A model generated the notes under the pieces. The model was not told where the DNA came from, did not search any database, and worked only from the letters and a program-made list of their open reading frames with translations. From assembly GCF_900177705.1 (NCBI RefSeq), contig NZ_FXBA01000012.1:1-64000 (forward strand): a stretch of DNA of 64,000 bases, in the 5' to 3' direction. Source of the DNA: Fibrobacter sp. UWB15 (GTDB lineage: Bacteria; Fibrobacterota; Fibrobacteria; Fibrobacterales; Fibrobacteraceae). A program made the translations under genes and the position numbers. Position 1 is the first letter of the stretch. The number at the start of each line of letters is the position of its first letter. Shown here piece by piece: positions 24,835 to 33,629 of the stretch.

Positions 24835-27300
24835 CTAATTCGTCTCCGTACTGCCCGCATTCAGCTTGATATCGGGCAAATCCCTCACGTAAATCGAGAA
24901 ACTCCAACCGGCGGCGGGCCCTGTGGGCGTCCAACTAAAGTCAAGTTGCCAGCAATGCAGTACACGGTTAAAAGTAAAGCTGTGCGTCACGAAACGTCCT
25001 TCGTTATAGTTGTAACGAGTGCTGTAAGTCATTTCCCAGTTCTTGGTGGGTTGCAAACTCGCACTGATTCCCGTAGAATGAGTCACGCGGTCCTGGAACA
25101 AGTCACGAGCCACGCGAGTGCTGCTAAAGCTGTAACTGTAGTCAAAGCCGAACGTCCACCGGAGCATTTCGTACTTGCCCATCTGCGAAGGCAAACCTCC
25201 ATTAAAATCGCCACTCCAATTAAAGCGTTTCGAAAAATCGTAGCCCCAGTACGTGAGTTCAGGAACCTGCACCTTGTTTGGATTCTCGGTGAACTTATGG
25301 TAAACACTGTGACGCGTATTGATGGTAAAAAGATAATCGGGCAGAATCTGGAAACCGAACGAGGACGTAATGTCCGAGAACTGCAGGGAATCGGCGGCAA
25401 AGTTATAGGACACATTATGGCGAGTCGTCAAAAGACGCCTGGTGCCGTACTGGTCTTCTACCGCGCGGCCCTCTTCGCCCTTGGTCGTATCGGCAGCATG
25501 GCCAACCACCTTCAGGTACTTGATATCAAAGTCATTGTTGAGTCCGAAACCCACCGTTTTCTGCTTGATCTGATATGGCGTCTGTCCCAGCAGTGGATGC
25601 GGCGCGAACTTTTTCACCGTATCGATTTCAGGAGCGTAGGTGTAAGAGACGCTCGGAGAAAGCACGTGTCGTGCACCTGTGAAGCGACCAATTTCAGGAA
25701 CCCAGATACCATAGAGTTTTGTATCTGCGGTAATGCTATAGTTGTGGTTGTATGCGACTTGACCATATTCGTCATGTTCAGGGTCAAGGCTCATGTAACG
25801 CTTGCGGTACTTGAGGGAATCTTCGGGATTGATCCAGCCGGTTCCCGTCCAGTAGCCCGTAAAGCTTGCTCGCGGCGTCAAGTTGATGACATCGAAAATC
25901 GAGGTGGAATAATCCAAGGAGTAGGTACCCGTGTAACCCACGTATTCCGCGGTCGTATCTACCGCATTCACCGTGTCGCGGGCACGCTTGGTGTAATAGT
26001 TGAAGCGGTTGTTAAAGTTGTAGTTGAACTTTTCCAGGTAACTAATGAAGGAACCGTCTTCGAAAGCTTCTTCATCTTCATCTAGTTCGAAGGTAAACAG
26101 CTGGCCGCTCATACGGTACTGCACGTCCGGAATTTCGCGTTCCATCATGTCCGTCACCAAGTTGTGGTTCTGGCGGGCCTTCACCGTAAGGCTCTTGTTC
26201 GTCCCGAATCGGCCCGAGTAAGTCAACTGCGCATTCGCCTGCTGGTTCAAGATCGTTTCTGCATCGAGAGCTTTATCCTTACGAATGCTCTGGCTACTGA
26301 CGAACGAGCCTGAACCGCTCAAAGTTTGCTTGCCGTCGGGAGTCAAGTTCTGGTTGTGCGTAAAGCGAATATCGTAGCCGCTGTTCGCCATATCGAATTC
26401 TTCGAGGTATGCCGTATACGACAAGTTTCCATCGAGCACGTAACGTTTCTTGTATCGCACTTCGCCTGTCAAGGTGGAACGTTCGAACCGAGCCTCGTCA
26501 CCTTCGATAATGTCGCCCTTGACCGTTGCATCCCAGTAATCGTTTGCCGCGTAATAGAAGCCGAGGTTACTCATGTAGTAACCCTGCTTCTGGTCGCCGC
26601 CGAACTTCGGAGTCAAAAGACCCGACTTACGTCCACTCTTCAAGGGGGCAACAATCATAGGCAGCACCGCCACAGGCACATCGGCAATATTCAGCACCAC
26701 AGGGCGCGCCGTAATGGTTTCCTTGGGCTTCACCACCATGCGACGTCCGTAGAAATAAAAATGCTGGTGCGTAGAATCGTTACAGGTACTGAAATCGCCA
26801 CGAGCAATCTGAATTCGTTGATCAGGAAGCCTGCGCACCTCCATGCCGTTCAGTTGCTGGTTATCTTGATAAGTCGTAGCGTAATAAATTTCACCGATGC
26901 GGTTTTTCATATTGTACTTGAGCCGCATTCCCGAAAGCGAGGGGTTCTTGGTTTCGCGGAGTACCGGGTCACCCGTTGCCGCCAAGATGCTGTTTTCCTG
27001 GTCAAACAGAATCGTGTCGGCATCCAGAGTAGCCGAACGATACTTGAGCTGGGCACTGTTATTCAGGTTAAAGGTCGATTTATCGACATCGTAAACCAAG
27101 TCCACCGCGCGGTATTCAATGGTATCGACACCGGTCGTGTCGTTCATCCAGTCGACCTCTGTCGTATCCTCTTCTTCCTGAACACGCTCTTCGAGTTCAA
27201 AGCGAGTCATCTCCTGGCCGAAGGCGGCCGGAGTGGCGATGGCAAAAATCCATAATGCCAAAAAAGCCCACAGAATACGATGGGTTCTAGATAAAATCAC
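24835..27300 (-). CDS. lptD: LPS-assembly protein LptD
   Basis: 821 residues with a signal peptide (about 1-28), an acidic stretch, an N-terminal OstA-like beta-jellyroll (VYDVDKSTFNLNNSAQLKYR ... ETKNPSLSGMRLKYNMKN) and a large C-terminal barrel. The hinge KSGRKSGLLTPKFGGDQKQG is the hallmark LptD block. LptD with LptE places lipopolysaccharide in the outer leaflet, so the cell has an LPS-type outer membrane. The start codon is GTG at 27300. First gene of the lptD-maf-rodZ-hisB run. I see few Cys, so the disulfide arrangement of E. coli LptD is not kept. Confidence 0.93.
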   Translation of the reverse strand: MILSRTHRILWAFLALWIFAIATPAAFGQEMTRFELEERVQEEEDTTEVDWMNDTTGVDTIEYRAVDLVYDVDKSTFNLNNSAQLKYRSATLDADTILFDQENSILAATGDPVLRETKNPSLSGMRLKYNMKNRIGEIYYATTYQDNQQLNGMEVRRLPDQRIQIARGDFSTCNDSTHQHFYFYGRRMVVKPKETITARPVVLNIADVPVAVLPMIVAPLKSGRKSGLLTPKFGGDQKQGYYMSNLGFYYAANDYWDATVKGDIIEGDEARFERSTLTGEVRYKKRYVLDGNLSYTAYLEEFDMANSGYDIRFTHNQNLTPDGKQTLSGSGSFVSSQSIRKDKALDAETILNQQANAQLTYSGRFGTNKSLTVKARQNHNLVTDMMEREIPDVQYRMSGQLFTFELDEDEEAFEDGSFISYLEKFNYNFNNRFNYYTKRARDTVNAVDTTAEYVGYTGTYSLDYSTSIFDVINLTPRASFTGYWTGTGWINPEDSLKYRKRYMSLDPEHDEYGQVAYNHNYSITADTKLYGIWVPEIGRFTGARHVLSPSVSYTYAPEIDTVKKFAPHPLLGQTPYQIKQKTVGFGLNNDFDIKYLKVVGHAADTTKGEEGRAVEDQYGTRRLLTTRHNVSYNFAADSLQFSDITSSFGFQILPDYLFTINTRHSVYHKFTENPNKVQVPELTYWGYDFSKRFNWSGDFNGGLPSQMGKYEMLRWTFGFDYSYSFSSTRVARDLFQDRVTHSTGISASLQPTKNWEMTYSTRYNYNEGRFVTHSFTFNRVLHCWQLDFSWTPTGPAAGWSFSIYVRDLPDIKLNAGSTETN

Positions 27301-27314
27301 GTTGGCGATAATTT

Positions 27315-27346
27315 AGAAAAATCCCCCGTTAGAAGACGGAGGATTT
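27315..27346 (-). terminator. Rho-independent terminator of the PDZ gene
   Basis: On the minus strand AAATCCTCCGT (27346-27336) pairs with ACGGGGGATTT (27329-27319), one T-G pair, followed by TTCTAAAT. It lies 28 bases after the stop of the PDZ-protein gene and just before lptD. Confidence 0.78.
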
Positions 27347-27374
27347 TCAAAGAGTTTCGTCGAAAGAATCGCGA

Positions 27375-28187
27375 TTACTTCAGCACGGCGTTCTTGCCGG
27401 ACACAGAACCGTTGTGGTCAATACGAACAAGGTAACGGCCACTCGGAATGTTTTCGCCATTCCAACGGAGCGTGTTGAAGCCCGGCTGAGCATTTTCGGC
27501 ACGGAGCGTTGCTACTTCGGCACCATCGGAATTCAAGATCGTAACGATTGCAGTACCGGCGGACTTGAGGTCAAAGCTAATGGCCTTACGAGTAAAGCCC
27601 TTCAACGAAGAAGACGAAGCCTTGTTCAACTGCTGCTTGGGAGTCTTGGGAGCGAATTCGTCGGCACGTTCAACATAGATGCCGTTCAAGTTCGTTGCGC
27701 GCACCTTGGCGTCAGAAGCAACCAGCGAGCCTTGTTGGAGCACGGCAACCAGCTGCTTGTTGTTGCTTTCAGTTGCGCTTGCGTAGGTTTCAAGTTCCTG
27801 AGCGTTGAATTCAGCCTTGTTGTACCAGGATTCCACCTTGGCGCTTTCCAGATCCTTCACGGTAATCTGGGCACGACGGATGGTTGCGGTATAAGTTTCG
27901 CCTTCGCTCACGTAAGTGATTTCCAGCGGCTTGTTCACCGTACCGCGGAGCATCGACTTGGACTGTTCAATATCGTTACCCTTGAGGCTCACACCGTCAA
28001 CAGCGGTAATCACGTCGCCCGCCTGGAGCTTGGTTTCGGCAGCGGGGGTACCCGGAATCACTTCGGCCACCTTCACGCCATCACGAATCTGGTAAATCGT
28101 CACACCGATACCGCCGAATTCTTCGTCGGCCATAATCGGGGCTGCAAGCATAGCAGCAACAAGAGAAGCCTTGATAAACTTGTTCAT
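27375..28187 (-). CDS. Secreted PDZ protein with C-terminal sorting-like domain
   Basis: 270 residues. Signal peptide MNKFIKASLVAAMLAAPIMA; PDZ domain at about 25-110 (GVTIYQIRDGVKVAEVIPGT, then LQAGDVITAVDGVSL); a linker; and a C-terminal 60-residue beta domain (AIVTILNSDGAEVATLRAEN ... SGRYLVRIDHNG) that resembles the FlgD-like/Por-type domains at the ends of type IX secretion cargo. PDZ domains bind C-termini of partner proteins. No protease domain is present, so it is more a scaffold or chaperone than an HtrA enzyme. GGAGTTCC before the ATG gives the ribosome site. Confidence 0.8.
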   Translation of the reverse strand: MNKFIKASLVAAMLAAPIMADEEFGGIGVTIYQIRDGVKVAEVIPGTPAAETKLQAGDVITAVDGVSLKGNDIEQSKSMLRGTVNKPLEITYVSEGETYTATIRRAQITVKDLESAKVESWYNKAEFNAQELETYASATESNNKQLVAVLQQGSLVASDAKVRATNLNGIYVERADEFAPKTPKQQLNKASSSSLKGFTRKAISFDLKSAGTAIVTILNSDGAEVATLRAENAQPGFNTLRWNGENIPSGRYLVRIDHNGSVSGKNAVLK

Positions 28188-28317
28188 AGGAACTCCTTAT
28201 AAATTCTATACGTTCTAAATATATAATTATTAATCGTTTCGGCAACTCCAATTGACTAGATTATTCAAAAATCAGCCTCATTGGAGCCAAATGTCGAAAA
28301 AAACGCAGAAAAAGCCC

Positions 28318-29439
28318 CTATTCGAACATGGTGCCGTCTTCTTCGTCTGCGGCGCCATCGTCGTAATCTTCGATCGATTTGCCGTTGCCAGGCACAATAA
28401 TCAGGCCTAGCGTCACCGGGTCACCCTTCATGTTCAGGTAGGCTTCCAGCCACAAATTCGTCGAAAGGCGCAGCAAGCGAAGGTCGAGCATGGTGCCGCC
28501 CTTGTGAATGCTTTTCGGATTCCTGTTGAAGAACAGGAACTTTTTATTGATATATTCGAAGCGGTCCTGGTCGTAGTTGATGGACCATTCGGAATTGCCG
28601 TCGTTTTCTTGGCGGTAGGTGCAACGGTCGTTATCGATATCGCATTCAAAGCTTGCACTTTCGTGGTAACGTTTGTTCCATTCGCGGCTAAAGGCGCAGC
28701 TCTGTACGCGGCCAGCACCGTTGCGCTTTTTGTTCAGCTGGTCGTTAATGACCACAAAGTCCATTTTCTGATTCTTGACCTGCTTGTAGACATCCATCAA
28801 AATGATGTACGCTTCAATATTGTTGGGGCATTTACCCGTCAGGTTCACGTCTTCGTGCGCCTTCAAGAGCGTCTGCTGCATGTCAATATCAATGGCATCG
28901 GGAATTTCGCTTTCCTTGATTTTGTCGAGCACCTTCTTGGGCGGAACAAAGACCACCTTGTCGCCCTTCTTGATGGCGTAACCCAACTGATCGCGCACGT
29001 AGTCCAGGCACTGTTGCACGTGAATGTGCACCGTATTGGAACCGCCAGACACGAAGTCCACGCCAATCCGCACATTCCATTCGCCCGCGGTGCTGCCCGT
29101 GTTTTTGTCGATTTCGCAGAAGGGATCTTCGCGAATACCGTCAATAAATATCACTTTCGCATTGAGCTTGGTCACCACCGATTCTTCTTTGTCCAAGGCT
29201 CCACCCAAACTCCAGAAATTCGGATTCAAGCGCAACACTTCGGCAAAGGCCTTGTCGCCATCGAGGGCCGGCAACAAAGAATCGTTGCGGGCATTCTTTT
29301 CTTTCAAAAGTTCAGAATACTCCGTCGTAACGTTCATATTGGTAAAACCGTTACGCTTTGCCGGTTCAGGCATAGCCAGCGCAAAGGATACCGCCAAAAG
29401 GCAAATCAAGGCAAACAGAGAAATCTTTTTCATACGCAT
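28318..29439 (-). CDS. Secreted protein of unknown function
   Basis: 373 residues with a signal peptide (MKKISLFALICLLAVSFALA; an ATG two codons earlier is equally possible). The mature part is soluble-looking, mixed alpha/beta, with six or more Cys that could form disulfides, and an acidic tail (EDYDDGAADEEDGTMFE). No domain recognised. The gap to the PDZ gene (28188-28317) holds only AT-rich sequence. The HAD gene lies 15 bases upstream on the same strand, so it may be the last gene of the dgt-HAD operon. Periplasmic or secreted. Confidence 0.6.
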   Translation of the reverse strand: MRMKKISLFALICLLAVSFALAMPEPAKRNGFTNMNVTTEYSELLKEKNARNDSLLPALDGDKAFAEVLRLNPNFWSLGGALDKEESVVTKLNAKVIFIDGIREDPFCEIDKNTGSTAGEWNVRIGVDFVSGGSNTVHIHVQQCLDYVRDQLGYAIKKGDKVVFVPPKKVLDKIKESEIPDAIDIDMQQTLLKAHEDVNLTGKCPNNIEAYIILMDVYKQVKNQKMDFVVINDQLNKKRNGAGRVQSCAFSREWNKRYHESASFECDIDNDRCTYRQENDGNSEWSINYDQDRFEYINKKFLFFNRNPKSIHKGGTMLDLRLLRLSTNLWLEAYLNMKGDPVTLGLIIVPGNGKSIEDYDDGAADEEDGTMFE

Positions 29440-29454
29440 ATAAAATACAAAAAA

Positions 29455-30111
29455 TTAAAGTTTTAAATCCGCCAAATTCATTAGATGCGGAATATGGTAA
29501 TCCACATAGGGAGCGCTATCGGTGGTCGGATTCACGAAAACCGTAGTCCAGCCGCGGCGGTGCGCAGGTTCCAGGTTGCGAAGACCATCATCCAGCAACA
29601 CAATGTCGCGTTTGTTCTCGGGCATTTCTAACCCCATGGTAGGGAGCTTTTGCGCAAGCCACTTTTCCATTTTGTCGTAAGCACTTTCGTGGGGTTTTCC
29701 TTCCCAGCCGAGCAATTTCAAGTCGAACACGCCATCAATAACCGAATCAATTCCCATGTGCGCCATACCCGCCTCGCTCCAGTCGTGGCGGCCATTGGTA
29801 AATACGAAATGCGGACCCTCCAGGCTTTTCAGCAGGGCCAGTTTTTCAGGAGCCTTTTTGGGGTAAATCAAGTATTCCGGCTCATGGATGAAGTCGAAAA
29901 ATTCGTCGGGATCGGTACCGTGCATCGCCATCAGCCCAGCAAGCGTCGTTCCGAACCGTTCCAGGTAATCGGTACGCACCTTATGGGCCGTTTCAAAATC
30001 GCAGCCGACCGTTTTCTGCACAAACAGTGAAATGCGGTGGTCCAGGGAATTCAGCACGCACCGTTCTTCGGCGCCGTATAAGGTCAAGTCGTAGTCGAAC
30101 AGCCAAACCAT
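29455..30111 (-). CDS. HAD-family pyrimidine 5'-nucleotidase-like phosphatase
   Basis: 218 residues with all HAD motifs: I, D-Y-D-L-T-L-Y near residue 6; II, FTNGR near 104; III, the Lys in GWEGKPH near 139; IV, LLDDGLRN near 174. The pattern D-Y-D-x-T-L-Y and small helical cap fit the SDT1-like pyrimidine 5'-nucleotidases, which remove phosphate from UMP/CMP or related nucleotides. It starts 6 bases after the dgt stop, so it is co-transcribed with another nucleotide-pool enzyme, which supports the nucleotide assignment. Cytoplasmic. Exact substrate unknown. Confidence 0.85.
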   Translation of the reverse strand: MVWLFDYDLTLYGAEERCVLNSLDHRISLFVQKTVGCDFETAHKVRTDYLERFGTTLAGLMAMHGTDPDEFFDFIHEPEYLIYPKKAPEKLALLKSLEGPHFVFTNGRHDWSEAGMAHMGIDSVIDGVFDLKLLGWEGKPHESAYDKMEKWLAQKLPTMGLEMPENKRDIVLLDDGLRNLEPAHRRGWTTVFVNPTTDSAPYVDYHIPHLMNLADLKL

Positions 30112-30117
30112 AGGGAA

Positions 30118-31425
30118 CTAGTAACCCATGGCAAGGCCGCCGATCTGACGCGCCAGATACGTTGCGTAGTTATCTGTCATGCCGCTCACGAAGTCGAGCA
30201 CCTGGTGGTACGCTTCGGCAACGGTCACACTCTGGCCAATTTTCGCTTGACCGATGAGTCGTACAATGCGGTCGGCGCGGTAAGAATTGTTGCCATTCAA
30301 GCGGAAATCGTAAACGCCGTTGATAAAGGCATCGAGCACGGTGGCAAGCGTGGTGTAACTACCGACTTCGAGTTCAGTCTTGCGGCGGTCCGGGTAAATG
30401 CGTTCCACGCCCAAGCGCTTTGCAATGCGAATTCCTTCCATGACATCGGAACGGGAAAGATTCGTCAAATGCTTCACTCGCTCCCCCGCCATGATTTCTT
30501 CGTAATGGTTCACAAATGTTACTGCCACGTCGTCAATCAAGTTCTGGATAGCGCGACCACGCACACTGCTCAAGAAGTCGCGGAAATTCTGACCATTCTC
30601 CTGGAACTCGCGGTCAATGTCTACATCGGGGCCGCACAAGTAGCTGAACATGCCACGCACATCGCCGTAGCTCAAAATACCCAGTTCAATGGCATCTTCT
30701 ACATCCAAAATGCTGTAGCAAATATCGTCGGCGGCTTCCATCAGGTATACCAGCGGATGGCGCACCCACTTGCCCGTTTCTACTTCGGGAATGCCAAGCG
30801 TGTACGCCGTAACGCGGTAAAGGTCCGCTTCGGTCGCAAACAAGCTTGTAGGCGAACCGAACTTGGCAAGCTGCGGATACTTGATCATGGCACCGAGTGT
30901 TGCATAAGTCAAACGCATACCACCGTCCAAAAAATGGTATTCCAGCTTGCTCAAAATACGGTGGCCTTGAGCATTGCCATCAAAGTTTTCGAAATCAGCC
31001 ATTTCGGTATCATTCAGGTCGCGCATTGGGGCAGAATTGCGGTTTTTGCGGAACCATTCACGAATGGCCGCTTCACCGGCGTGGCCAAAAGGCGGATTGC
31101 CGATATCGTGGGCCAAGCACGCGGACTGCACAATCGTTCCAAAATGGTATTCGTTAATGTATTTGGGCAAATACTTTTTAATCAGGTGATACACCGTAAT
31201 GGCAAGGCTTCTGCCCACACTCGACACTTCGATGCTATGCGTGAGGCGGCTATGCACATGATCATTCACCGAGAACGGGTGCACCTGAGTCTTGCGACCA
31301 AGGCGCCTGAACGCTGTCGAAAAAACAATGCGGTCGTAATCGCGGTGAAAGTCAGAACGGTTCGGGTCCAAATCGGCAGGGTGCCCGTAACGCGTCGCAG
31401 AAAGCAGAGTATCCCATTGAAGCAT
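30118..31425 (-). CDS. dgt: dGTPase, HD-domain dNTP triphosphohydrolase
   Basis: 435 residues. It splits dGTP (or other dNTPs) to deoxynucleoside and triphosphate, adjusting the dNTP pool. Seen: DYDRIVFSTAFRRLGRKTQV at the N-terminus, the metal-binding H...HD with SRLTHSIEVSSVGRSLA, CLAHDIGNPPFGHAGE, and a further Asp in EAADDICYSILDVEDA. All belong to the type-2 dGTPase family. Start ATG at 31425; upstream is a degenerate intergenic repeat (31444-31487). Its neighbour downstream is a HAD nucleotidase. Confidence 0.95.
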   Translation of the reverse strand: MLQWDTLLSATRYGHPADLDPNRSDFHRDYDRIVFSTAFRRLGRKTQVHPFSVNDHVHSRLTHSIEVSSVGRSLAITVYHLIKKYLPKYINEYHFGTIVQSACLAHDIGNPPFGHAGEAAIREWFRKNRNSAPMRDLNDTEMADFENFDGNAQGHRILSKLEYHFLDGGMRLTYATLGAMIKYPQLAKFGSPTSLFATEADLYRVTAYTLGIPEVETGKWVRHPLVYLMEAADDICYSILDVEDAIELGILSYGDVRGMFSYLCGPDVDIDREFQENGQNFRDFLSSVRGRAIQNLIDDVAVTFVNHYEEIMAGERVKHLTNLSRSDVMEGIRIAKRLGVERIYPDRRKTELEVGSYTTLATVLDAFINGVYDFRLNGNNSYRADRIVRLIGQAKIGQSVTVAEAYHQVLDFVSGMTDNYATYLARQIGGLAMGY

Positions 31426-31443
31426 GGAAAGAAAGATAGAAAA

Positions 31444-31487
31444 AGTTGGCTGTGAGCCGTAAGCAGTTAGCAGTGGGCAGTTGGCAG
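31444..31487. repeat. Degenerate tandem intergenic repeat (GCAGTTGGCAGT type)
   Basis: About four imprecise units of 10-11 bases (GTTGGCTGTGAGCCGTAAGC, then AGTTAGCAGTGGGCAGTTGG) fill the gap between dgt and the ResB/CcsA gene. If translated it reads like 'RKQLAVGSWQ', a well-known low-complexity intergenic pattern in Bacteroidetes and other genomes. A related purine-rich copy is at 42983-43012. Confidence 0.55.
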
Positions 31488-31499
31488 AATGATGAGCGA

Positions 31500-33608
31500 C
31501 TAGGATTTTCGCAAGCCGAGATACGCAATCACCATCGAATCAATCCCAACAAACAGCGCAAGCCATGTCAAGGAGCCACTCTGGAATCCGTAACTGTGCA
31601 AGCCCACGCCGAGCAAGTTCACGCCGAACCAGCAAAGGAAAGTCACAATTACGTTAAAGCAATTCATCAGCGCAAAGCCACGGGGAGACACCAATTTGCC
31701 CGCACGCAAATGAAGCTCAAGCATCGCCCAAAGAATCACAAACAAAGCTCCACATTCCTTAGGGTCAAAACCCCAGAAGCGTCCCCAGGCAAAATCAGCC
31801 CACACACCACCCAGGAGCGTACCTATAACGGTAAAGACTGCGCCAAAGATAAGCGTTCCGTACAGGAGCGAATTGAGCGGGGAACTCGCGCTGTTCTTTT
31901 CTGAAGAGGCGCGAAACAGTGCCACATGCGCCACGACTCCAGAAAGGATCATCCCAGCAAAACCAAGCGCAATCGTGAACACGTGAACCGTGAGGAAAAC
32001 CGAGGAATTCAGTACAGCAGGGATAGGTCTGAACGTATCGCCCGGCTCCAGCACGAACTTCGCGAAAAACAACATGAGGGACGCCATGAATGTCACGGGA
32101 ACCATGAGCGAGAACGTACGGCGCTTGCAGAATATAAACGCGCCCGCCTCAAACGCCATCAACAGCATAGCCACGAGCAACACGATTTCGTACAAACTAG
32201 AAAGCGGAACACGGACGGCGACGTATGTGCGCAAGGTAAACAGAACCGCAAGTATTCCCGCCGTCGCGATACAGGCCACATTCGCCGCCACATCCATTTT
32301 CCGCGACTTGAAAATCAAATTCAGCGATGCAAGCAGGCAAGCGATAAAAGCCGCCACGAACGCCCATAGCGCCAGATTAAGCTTGTGGTAGAGCACCTCC
32401 ATCGAAATCCGCGCAGGATCCACACCCGCCTCTGCATCACCGACCGGCGAGAACGCCGTCCGTGCCGCGACTGCCTCGTATTCCAGGACGTTCGAATAGA
32501 GTCGCCGCATTTCGAGAGTTGCCGGGTGATTATCATCTCGGCTCGCATAAAGTTGAAGCAAATCACGGGAACGGAAAAGTTCCGCATAGCTCACGTAACG
32601 GCGGTCTTCGGACAAATCCAAAGCCTGCGCCGCATCGCTACGCAGCACCTTGAATAGCTCAAGATTTTTCGCTCCCTCGGGATGGTTCTGGATTAGACGC
32701 ACGACATCCCCGGCAGAAAGCTTTGGCACCTCCAGCCTTTCGCAGTATGGGACCTCCCCGCGGAACTTGATTGTCACGCGACCGCTCAGATTGTCCAGGA
32801 ATCCGCGGGCAAAGGAATCAAACGGACGAATAGCAGAATCTACCAGCACAGGGGAATCCGCCTTCAGGCCTTCCCAGATGGTCGTCGGTTGCGCCGACGC
32901 CTGCGAATTGGCGGGCGCCATCGCAACAAGGCCTGCAGCAAGCGCCAACACCGGAACAGTCCCCTTCCGCGCACCACGCACCTTCACCACGTAATGGAAC
33001 ACCGCCCCCAACAGGAACAGCACCATGAACGCATAAGGCACGAAATGGAACGGGTCGTAATAAACCTTGTACATCGAGATGACCTTGTCTTTCGACATAG
33101 GCAAGTCACCCCGAAAATGCACATAGTAGGGCCAACCCGTGAGTAACACGGATTCATCTAGATTCACGGGCTCTGCACCCAAGCTATCGCCTGCCGCATA
33201 GAACTTCACCTTCTGCGCAGTCGCACTGGAATCAGGACGTTCGACAGAATTCAAGGTAATTACCTCGAAACCATTGTACTCCCGCTTGATTTCATTCCCG
33301 GCAACGCCACCCGCGAGCAACACGAGCAAGGCAACATGCATAAGCCAAAGTCCCGCGTTTTTCCAACCGCGGGGCATCCGGAAAAACATACTCGCAACAA
33401 GGTTCACGCACGCAACAACCGCAACACTCTTGAACGCGGGCAACGGAACAACGCCTAGCACCCATATAAAGAAACTGCCAAAAAAACGCTCAATAGCAAC
33501 CGACGCTGAAAGCCCGACCGATTCCGCATTTGCCTGCGCCAGGGTTCCCCAAAATGTGAGCACCAAAAAGGCGACAAGGACAGTAGCCGTCACCCTCAGC
33601 GATGCCAA
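31500..33608 (-). CDS. Cytochrome c assembly protein, ResB-CcsA fusion type
   Basis: 702 residues. The N-terminal third has membrane helices around a ResB-like periplasmic part; the C-terminal part (from about 440) has eight or so helices with the haem-handling Trp-rich motif in the form WGRFWGFDPKECGALFVILW and the late GVGLHSYGF with a conserved His. System II proteins of this type carry haem across the membrane and attach it to CxxCH apocytochromes. The start is uncertain: the frame is open from the stop of the phosphoesterase gene, with a TTG at 33608 and basic residues (KPLFKK) before it, so an ACG or TTG start must be used. Second gene after the phosphoesterase gene. Confidence 0.85.
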   Translation of the reverse strand: MASLRVTATVLVAFLVLTFWGTLAQANAESVGLSASVAIERFFGSFFIWVLGVVPLPAFKSVAVVACVNLVASMFFRMPRGWKNAGLWLMHVALLVLLAGGVAGNEIKREYNGFEVITLNSVERPDSSATAQKVKFYAAGDSLGAEPVNLDESVLLTGWPYYVHFRGDLPMSKDKVISMYKVYYDPFHFVPYAFMVLFLLGAVFHYVVKVRGARKGTVPVLALAAGLVAMAPANSQASAQPTTIWEGLKADSPVLVDSAIRPFDSFARGFLDNLSGRVTIKFRGEVPYCERLEVPKLSAGDVVRLIQNHPEGAKNLELFKVLRSDAAQALDLSEDRRYVSYAELFRSRDLLQLYASRDDNHPATLEMRRLYSNVLEYEAVAARTAFSPVGDAEAGVDPARISMEVLYHKLNLALWAFVAAFIACLLASLNLIFKSRKMDVAANVACIATAGILAVLFTLRTYVAVRVPLSSLYEIVLLVAMLLMAFEAGAFIFCKRRTFSLMVPVTFMASLMLFFAKFVLEPGDTFRPIPAVLNSSVFLTVHVFTIALGFAGMILSGVVAHVALFRASSEKNSASSPLNSLLYGTLIFGAVFTVIGTLLGGVWADFAWGRFWGFDPKECGALFVILWAMLELHLRAGKLVSPRGFALMNCFNVIVTFLCWFGVNLLGVGLHSYGFQSGSLTWLALFVGIDSMVIAYLGLRKS

Positions 33609-33629
33609 TTTTTTGAATAAGGGTTTCGT

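Noticed and set aside
24385-26085. Long open frame (566 codons) on the plus strand opposite maf and lptD
   Set aside because: It lies antisense to two well-supported genes, has no family-like motif or ribosome site, and comes from the codon-position GC bias of the true genes. The same applies to long antisense frames at 30205-31455, 40897-42372 and 58957-60126.
31446-31904. 152-codon plus-strand frame that begins in the intergenic repeat
   Set aside because: Antisense to the cytochrome c assembly gene and begins in a low-complexity repeat that is open by chance.
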